A stretch of 64,000 nt of DNA from Promicromonospora sukumoe 327MFSha3.1 (GTDB lineage Bacteria; Actinomycetota; Actinomycetes; Actinomycetales; Cellulomonadaceae). Under the pieces are notes generated by a model that searched no databases, had not been told where the DNA came from, and was given only the letters and a program-made list of their open reading frames with translations. The stretch covers positions 219,596-283,595 of the forward strand of contig NZ_ARQM01000015.1 in assembly GCF_000385135.1 (NCBI RefSeq), read 5' to 3'. Shown piece by piece: positions 58,531 to 64,000 of the stretch. The position numbers and the translations under genes are program-made. The number at the start of each line of letters is the position of its first letter. Positions within the stretch are counted from its first letter, which is position 1.

Positions 58531-61143
58531 TCAGTCCGCGGCGAGCGCCGCGACCGGCCGGGTCCGGACGGCGGCCCGGGCCGGTACGACGGAGGCGACG
58601 AGGCCGGCGACGAGTGCGACGCCGAGCACGGCCAGGACCTCGGACCACGGGACCACGAGCGGCACCTCGCCCAGGGTGGACAGGGCGGTGGTGGCGCCGG
58701 CCCAGCCGTACAGGAGGCCGAGCAGCACGCCGAGCACGGCACCGACGCCGGCGATGACCAGGCCCTCGACGGCGAGCGTGGCGCGCAGCTGTCCGCGCGA
58801 GAGCCCGATGGCGCGCAGCATGGCGTTCTCGCGGGTGCGGTCGATGACGGACAGCGACAGGGTGTTGGCCACGCCGATGAGGGCGATGAGCACGGCCACG
58901 GCGAGCAGCCCGACGACGATCCCGAGGATGACGTCGATGATCTGCTGGTAGGCGGAGCGCTCGACGACGATCCCGGTGATCCCGACGGTCTCGCCGGTGG
59001 CGGACACCGCCTCTTGCACGGCCGACACGACGTCGGCGGCGTCGTGGCCGTCGTCGACCTGGGCCCAGAGCTCGCCGGCCGCGAGGCCGGGGGCGAGGGT
59101 GTCGAGGTCCTGGGGCGTGAGGTAGGCCCGGTCGGACCGGGTCGCGCTGTGCACGACACGGAGGGTCAGGTCGCCGCCGGGGCCGGTGAGCTCGACGGTG
59201 TCGAGGCCCGCCAGCCGGTACAGCTTCGCGGCGCCCTCGGGGACGACGAGGGTGCCGGGCCGCAGGAGGTCGGCGGTGGCGGGGGTGTTGGCCACGGCCC
59301 GCAGGTCCGCGGGGTCGATGACGGCGACCTGCACGGGGCGGCCGCCGTCGGCCCGCTCCGCCGACAGGTTGGTCACCGGGACCACGGCGCGCAGCCCGCC
59401 GACGTCGGCCAGGGCATCGGTGACGGCGGCGGGCACCGCGGCGGGTGCGCCGGTCCTGTCGGGCGTGGTGCTGGTGACCTGGAGGTCGACGGGGAAGCGG
59501 GCGTCCAGCTCGTCGTCCAGGGCGGCGCGGGCGCTGGCGGCGCCCGTCGTCATCATGGAGACCAGGGTGACGCCGATGAGCAGGGCGGTGGACGTCGCCG
59601 CCGTCCGGCGGGGGTTGCGCAGGGCGTTGGCCGACGCGAGGCGCGCGGCCGGTCCCCCGGCGCCGACGAGCCGGCCGAAGGCGGCCGCGACGCGGGGCAG
59701 CCAGAAGACGGAGCCGACGATGACGCCGACCAGCGACACGGAGCCGCCGAGGACCGCCGCGAACAGCCCGACGTCGATGTTGCCGGACATGCCGAGCGCC
59801 ACGCCCGCGCCCAGGACGGCGAGGCCGCCCACGGTGGCCAGCGCCGCGAAGACGCCCCGGCCGCGACCGGTGCCCTGCCTGCCGGGGGCGTCGGCGGGGC
59901 GCAGGGCGGCGAGCGGGGCCACGCGTGCCGCGGCCCGCGCCGGGGCGAGCGCCGCGGCCAGGGACACGACCAGGCCGACGCCGAGCGGCCCGAGGAGCAC
60001 GGACGCGCTCAGGGGGACGGTCCGCGGCAGCGCGACGCCCAGGTCGAACGCGGGCGCGACCAGGAGCCCGCCCTGCACCAGCAGGGTGCCGAGGACGATG
60101 CCCGCCGCGGAGGCGACCACGCCCAGCAGGGCGGCCTCCAGCAGCACGCAGCGGTAGATCTGCCCGGTGCCCGCGCCGACGCACCGCAGCAGGGCCAGGG
60201 TGCGGGCGCGCTGCGCCACCAGCACCTGGAAGGTGTTGGCGATGACCAGGCCCGCGACCACCAGGGAGACCGCGGCCAGGGCCAGGACGAACACGAGGTA
60301 GACGATGTTCTGGCCGTCCGAGATGGCCGAGACGACGTCCTCCGCGTACTCGACGGGGGTGGTGACGCCGGTAGCGGCCGGGACGGCCGCGGCGAGGTCG
60401 TCCCGGGTCGCCGCCACGGCGGCCGCGGAGCCGGGCCGGTCCAGGGCGACGACGATCGTGCGCATGCCGGCCGCCCCGGCCGGGCCGGCGCCGTCCGCGA
60501 GCCTGTCCCGCAGCTCCTGCGGGCTGACGACGGCGACGCCGCCGCCCGCCGCGTAGGCGCCCACCGGGTCGGTGACCAGGCCGGACACCGTGAGCCGCGT
60601 GACGGCCTCCTGACCGCCGTGGCAGTCGGACCCGTGCTTGCCCACGGCGGGGTGCTCGCCCAGCAGGCAGCGCGTGGAGGCGACGGTGTCGCCCACGCCG
60701 ACGCCGAGGAGCTCGGCGACGTCGGCGGGCAGCGCGATGCGCCTGGGCTTGCTCGGCCAGGCGCCGTCGGCCAGGACCAGCGGCGTGAGCCGCTGGTCCG
60801 ACGGGGTGGCGACGAGCGACTGGTAGACCGTCCGGCCGCCGTGGTCGAGCTGGGCGTAGGTGCCCTGGAACCCGTCGGCCGCCGCCACCCCGTCGACGTC
60901 CCGCACCGCGTCGACGTCGTCGGGGGTCATGGTGCCGCCGCGGTCGAAGACCACGAGGTCCGCGCCCGCGTACTGCGCGGCCACCTGGTCGTACGTGGTG
61001 CGGGTGATGATGGTCCCCGCCTGCAGCGTCGCGGCCACGAACGCCGTGCTGATGACGATGGCGAGGCCCGCGGCGGCGAGCCGGCCGAGGCCGCGGCGCA
61101 TCTGGGCCACGGTGAGGCGCAGGGTGGGGCTGACGGTCAGCAC
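58531..61143 (-). CDS. FtsX-like ABC transporter permease, copy 2
   Basis: 870 residues, GTG start. Two FtsX/MacB-type units: an N-terminal helix (LAAAGLAIVISTAFVAATL), a large extracytoplasmic domain, helices around 270-420 with the motif VVAGLVIANTFQVLVAQRARTLALLRCVGA, a second helix-bounded extracytoplasmic domain and the closing three helices with VANTLSLSVIDRTRENAMLRAIGLSRGQLRATLAVEGLVIAG. About ten helices in all. It is highly similar to the permease upstream, including the identical IGVTLVSMMTTGAASAR segment, so the two arose by tandem duplication. Lipoprotein, peptide or drug export is the usual role. No ATPase of its own is adjacent. Confidence 0.88.
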   Translation of the reverse strand: MLTVSPTLRLTVAQMRRGLGRLAAAGLAIVISTAFVAATLQAGTIITRTTYDQVAAQYAGADLVVFDRGGTMTPDDVDAVRDVDGVAAADGFQGTYAQLDHGGRTVYQSLVATPSDQRLTPLVLADGAWPSKPRRIALPADVAELLGVGVGDTVASTRCLLGEHPAVGKHGSDCHGGQEAVTRLTVSGLVTDPVGAYAAGGGVAVVSPQELRDRLADGAGPAGAAGMRTIVVALDRPGSAAAVAATRDDLAAAVPAATGVTTPVEYAEDVVSAISDGQNIVYLVFVLALAAVSLVVAGLVIANTFQVLVAQRARTLALLRCVGAGTGQIYRCVLLEAALLGVVASAAGIVLGTLLVQGGLLVAPAFDLGVALPRTVPLSASVLLGPLGVGLVVSLAAALAPARAAARVAPLAALRPADAPGRQGTGRGRGVFAALATVGGLAVLGAGVALGMSGNIDVGLFAAVLGGSVSLVGVIVGSVFWLPRVAAAFGRLVGAGGPAARLASANALRNPRRTAATSTALLIGVTLVSMMTTGAASARAALDDELDARFPVDLQVTSTTPDRTGAPAAVPAAVTDALADVGGLRAVVPVTNLSAERADGGRPVQVAVIDPADLRAVANTPATADLLRPGTLVVPEGAAKLYRLAGLDTVELTGPGGDLTLRVVHSATRSDRAYLTPQDLDTLAPGLAAGELWAQVDDGHDAADVVSAVQEAVSATGETVGITGIVVERSAYQQIIDVILGIVVGLLAVAVLIALIGVANTLSLSVIDRTRENAMLRAIGLSRGQLRATLAVEGLVIAGVGAVLGVLLGLLYGWAGATTALSTLGEVPLVVPWSEVLAVLGVALVAGLVASVVPARAAVRTRPVAALAAD

Positions 61144-61245
61144 GCGGCAGCCGAACGGTCCGCCGGGACGTACAGAGGTGTGTCCACGAGATCTCTCCCT
61201 CGAGTCGCTGCGGCTGCTGCGTGCTGACCGGTCGCCCCGGGACTG

Positions 61246-63867
61246 CTACTCCGCGGCGAGCGCCGCCACGGGGTGGGTGCGGACGGCCGCCCGGGCGGGC
61301 ACCACCGAGGCGACCAGCCCCGCGACCAGGGCCACCCCGAGCACCGTGGCGATCTCGGCCCACGGGACCGCGAGCGGCACGGTGCCCACGCTGGACAGGG
61401 CCGAGGCGGCGCCCGCCCAGCCGTACACGAGACCCAGCAGGATCCCGAGCAGGGCCCCGACCCCGGCGATGAGCATGCCCTCGATGGCGAGCGTGCCCCG
61501 CAGCTGCGCCGTCGAGAGGCCGATCGCCCGGAGCATCGCGTTCTCGCGGGTGCGTTCGACGACGGACAACGAGAGGGTGTTGGCCACACCGATGAGCGCG
61601 ATGATCACCGCCACCGCGAGCAGGCCGACCACGATCCCCAGGATCACGTCGATCACCTCCTGGTAGGCCTCCCGCTCGACGGCAGCACCCGTCACGTCCA
61701 CGGCCTCTCCCGTCACGGAGACGGCGTCCTGCACCGCCGCGACGGCGTCCGCCGGGTCGTCGCCCTCCGCGACGCTCCCCCACAGGGTGTTCGCGCTCAC
61801 GGCCTGCGTGAAACCGGCCAGGTCGTTCGGGGTCAGGTAGGCGGAGGAGGTACGCAGGTCCGTACCGACGACGTCCAGGGTCACCTCACCGGCCGGCCCG
61901 GTGAGCGTGATGGTGTCGCGCCCCTCCAGGCCGTAGTCCTCGGCGACCCGGTCGGGCAGGAGCAGCGTGCCGCGCTCCAGCGCCGCGACGTCGTCCGGCG
62001 TGCTCAGCACCTCGCGCAGGTCCTCGGGTGCAGCCGCCGTGACCGGGACGAACGACTCGGCGTCACCACCGACCTCCGCGGTGAGCGTGGTCACCTCGGC
62101 CACGGCACGCAGGTCGCCGACGTCACGGACGGCGTCGGTCACGGAGCCCGGCAGGGCGACCAGGTTCCCCGCGTCGTCGTACGACGTCGCAGAGACCTCG
62201 AGGTCCACGGGGTACTGCGCGTCGAGCTCCTCGTCCATGGCGAGCCGGGCGCTCGCGGCGCCCGTCGTCATCATGGAGACGAGCGTGACGCCGATGAGCA
62301 GCGCGGTCGCCGTCGCCGCCGTGCGACGCGGGTTGCGCTGCGTGTTGGCCGCCGCGAGCCGGGCGGCCGGGCCGGCCGGGCCGAGCAGGCGGCCGATACC
62401 GGCGGCGACCTTGGGCAGCCAGAAGACCGCACCGACGACGACGCCCACGAGCGACACGCAGCCACCGAGCACGGCGGCCATCACCCCGATGTCCGCCTTG
62501 TCGGTCATCCCCAGGTAGACCCCGCCGGCCATGACGGCGAGCCCGCCGAAGGTGGCGAGACCGGCCAGGACGGCCCGGGCCCGGCCCGCACCCGAGCCGC
62601 GCAGCGTCGGCGCGTCGGCCGGCCGCAGGGCGGCGAGGGGGGCCACGCGGGAGGCCGCACGGGCCGGGGCGAGCGCGGCCGCGAGGGTCACGAGGACGCC
62701 GACGGCGAGCGGGAGGAGCACGACGGGAGCGCTCACGGTGATGGCCGCGGGCAGCTGGACACCGAGGTCGAAGGCCGGCACCAGCAGCAGGCCACCCTGC
62801 ACCAGCAGGGACCCGAGGAGCACGCCCGCCGCCGAGGCGATCACGCCGAGGATGGCGGCCTCGAGCAGGACGCTGCGATAGACCTGGCCGGTGTCCGCGC
62901 CGATGGCGCGGAGCAGCGCGAGGGTGCGCGAGCGCTGCGCGACGAGCACCTGGAAGGTGTTGGCGATGACGAGGCCCGCGACCACCAGCGACACGGCGGC
63001 GAAGCCCAGGACGAACACCAGGAAGATGATGTTCTGGCCACCTGTCAGCCCGGCCACGACCTCCTCGGCGTACTCCTGGGTGGTCATGACCTCGGTGGCC
63101 GCCGGTACCGCGCCGGTGAGCGCGTCCCGGACCGCTTCGACCGCGGCCGGGTCACCCGGCTGGTCGAGCGCCACGACGATCTCCTGGAGAGTCTCCGCCT
63201 GGCCGGGTTCCCGGTCGTCGGCGAGCCACTGGTTCATGGCCTCCGGGGTGATCACGCCCATGCCTCCGGCGAGCGCGAAGGCCTGGCTCGGATCGTCGAC
63301 GAGTCCGGAGACCGTCAGCTTCTCGTTGACCTCCTGGCCGTCGTAGTAGCTGGTGCCGTCGTCCGCGACGGTGGGCTCGGCGTCCATCACCCAGCGGCTG
63401 GAGGAGACGGTGTCCCCCACCCCGAGGCCGAGCCGCTCGGCGACGTCCGCCGGGAGGGCGATGCTGCCGGTCCCTTCCGGCCACGCCCCGTCGGTCAGGA
63501 CCAGCGGGGTGAGCCGCGGGTCGGAGGCCTGCGGGACGATCGACTGGTAGATCGTCTTCCCGCCGTGGTTGAGCTCCACATAGGTGCTCAGGGACCCGTC
63601 GGCAGCCGCGACACCGTCGGTGGCCCGCACGGCCTCGACGTCGTCCGGCGTCAGTGCGGTGGATTCGTCGGACACCACGAGGTCGGCGTCGGCGTACCGG
63701 GCCGCGACCTGGTCGTACGTGGTGCTGGTGATGATGTTGCCCACCAGGAGCGTGGCCGCGACGAACGCGGTGCCGATGGCGATCGCGACACCGGCGGCGG
63801 CGAGCCGCCCGACGCTGCGGCGCATCTGCCCCAGGGTGAGGCGTGCGGTGGGGAAGAAGTTCGACAT
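61246..63867 (-). CDS. FtsX-like ABC transporter permease, copy 1
   Basis: 873 residues from the ATG at 63867, which shares its A with the stop of the upstream ATPase (TGATG); a GTG 3 bases earlier is the alternative. Same architecture as its paralogue: first helix LAAAGVAIAIGTAFVAATLLVG, motif VVAGLVIANTFQVLVAQRSRTLALLRAIGA after the first external domain, helices near 340-480, second external domain, and the end VANTLSLSVVERTRENAMLRAIGLSTAQLRGTLAIEGMLIAG. Extracytoplasmic domains diverge most between the copies, so they probably bind different substrates while sharing the ATPase. The two permeases may form a heterodimer. Confidence 0.88.
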   Translation of the reverse strand: MSNFFPTARLTLGQMRRSVGRLAAAGVAIAIGTAFVAATLLVGNIITSTTYDQVAARYADADLVVSDESTALTPDDVEAVRATDGVAAADGSLSTYVELNHGGKTIYQSIVPQASDPRLTPLVLTDGAWPEGTGSIALPADVAERLGLGVGDTVSSSRWVMDAEPTVADDGTSYYDGQEVNEKLTVSGLVDDPSQAFALAGGMGVITPEAMNQWLADDREPGQAETLQEIVVALDQPGDPAAVEAVRDALTGAVPAATEVMTTQEYAEEVVAGLTGGQNIIFLVFVLGFAAVSLVVAGLVIANTFQVLVAQRSRTLALLRAIGADTGQVYRSVLLEAAILGVIASAAGVLLGSLLVQGGLLLVPAFDLGVQLPAAITVSAPVVLLPLAVGVLVTLAAALAPARAASRVAPLAALRPADAPTLRGSGAGRARAVLAGLATFGGLAVMAGGVYLGMTDKADIGVMAAVLGGCVSLVGVVVGAVFWLPKVAAGIGRLLGPAGPAARLAAANTQRNPRRTAATATALLIGVTLVSMMTTGAASARLAMDEELDAQYPVDLEVSATSYDDAGNLVALPGSVTDAVRDVGDLRAVAEVTTLTAEVGGDAESFVPVTAAAPEDLREVLSTPDDVAALERGTLLLPDRVAEDYGLEGRDTITLTGPAGEVTLDVVGTDLRTSSAYLTPNDLAGFTQAVSANTLWGSVAEGDDPADAVAAVQDAVSVTGEAVDVTGAAVEREAYQEVIDVILGIVVGLLAVAVIIALIGVANTLSLSVVERTRENAMLRAIGLSTAQLRGTLAIEGMLIAGVGALLGILLGLVYGWAGAASALSSVGTVPLAVPWAEIATVLGVALVAGLVASVVPARAAVRTHPVAALAAE

Positions 63868-64000
63868 CACGCATCCGTCCCGGACACCGTGCTGCCGGCT
63901 CCGGCGGTGACGGCGGGCTCGAGGGTGCGCAGCGCGTCCAGCCCCGCCATCGCGGACTCCGGCGTCGGGTCACTGATGTCCCCCGCGATCCGGCCGTCCG
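63867..64000 (-). CDS. ABC transporter ATP-binding protein, C-terminal end only
   Basis: Only the last 43 residues are inside the window; the gene starts beyond the right edge. The fragment begins DGRIAGDISDPTPESAMAGL, which is the usual C-terminal end of MacB/LolD-like ATPases (the variable D-loop end 'VRDGRI'). It overlaps the following permease start by one base, so it is the first gene of the ATPase-permease-permease unit. Family assignment rests on this short tail plus context. Confidence 0.75.
   Translation of the reverse strand, partial: DGRIAGDISDPTPESAMAGLDALRTLEPAVTAGAGSTVSGTDA

Noticed and set aside
58382..61783. 1130-codon minus-strand frame overlapping the FtsX genes
   Set aside because: A shifted frame rich in Arg/Gly; it spans the intergenic gap between the two permeases and lacks membrane segments.

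Overview
The window is very GC-rich, densely coded and rich in GTG starts, and carries markers typical of Actinobacteria: a WhiB regulator, a DUF3499 protein, a TIGR03089 protein, a DUF5719 protein, LytR-CpsA-Psr (LCP) ligases and many leaderless-type promoters. Gene content fits the Micrococcales, perhaps Promicromonosporaceae or Cellulomonadaceae; the family is an inference. No rRNA, tRNA, insertion sequence, phage gene or CRISPR array was found.

Layout. (1) 1-2.8 kb: sulfate activation, with cysD (cut by the left edge) and cysQ on the minus strand and cysC divergent, behind an Rrf2/CymR-like palindrome. (2) 2.9-24.4 kb: a cell-wall or surface glycopolymer locus. It holds a TagG/TagH-type exporter, two sialyl/polysialyltransferase-like proteins, a DUF6716-like glycosyltransferase, several GT2/GT4 enzymes, a NeuB-type nonulosonate synthase, a CMP-nonulosonate synthetase fused to a HAD phosphatase, UDP-glucose dehydrogenase, a polysaccharide pyruvyl transferase, a tandem duplication of large GT2-GT4 fusion proteins and a CgeB-like transferase. 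(3) 24.4-33.7 kb: sugar-nucleotide supply (manB, a WecC/UDP-glucose-type dehydrogenase, manA), a GT2 protein coupled to a TupA-like ATP-grasp ligase, Trm112 and DUF3499. (4) 33.7-41.8 kb: a membrane glycosylation block with a UPF0104 flippase-like protein, GT4, a DPM1-like GT2 and three polytopic DUF2142/GT-C-like proteins. (5) 41.8-49.2 kb: an actinobacterial core block (degenerate metallopeptidase, DUF5719, large membrane GT2, WhiB2-like, TIGR03089). (6) 49.3-56.2 kb: two LCP ligases, purE-purK and an OmpR-type two-component system. (7) 56.3-64 kb: a NarL-type two-component system convergent to two paralogous FtsX-like permeases and the C-terminus of their ABC ATPase.

Taken together the genes describe a pipeline: make a nonulosonate (sialic-acid-like) sugar and other activated sugars, polymerise and decorate them (pyruvate ketals, perhaps amide-linked amino acids through the TupA-like ligase), export the polymer through TagGH, and attach it to peptidoglycan with LCP enzymes. 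Regions 2 and 3 are a good candidate for teichulosonic-acid biosynthesis (Kdn- or sialic-acid-containing wall polymers known chemically from actinobacteria). Synthase and CMP-transferase architecture suggests a route through a 9-phosphorylated nonulosonate, as in animals.

Non-coding signals are also prominent. Six of nine convergent gene junctions carry long palindromes. Two of these, 30 kb apart, are perfect 58-bp palindromes of the same family that differ by changes mirrored in both arms. At least fourteen genes have a TAnnnT hexamer 6-8 bases before a GTG or ATG, the signature of leaderless mRNAs.
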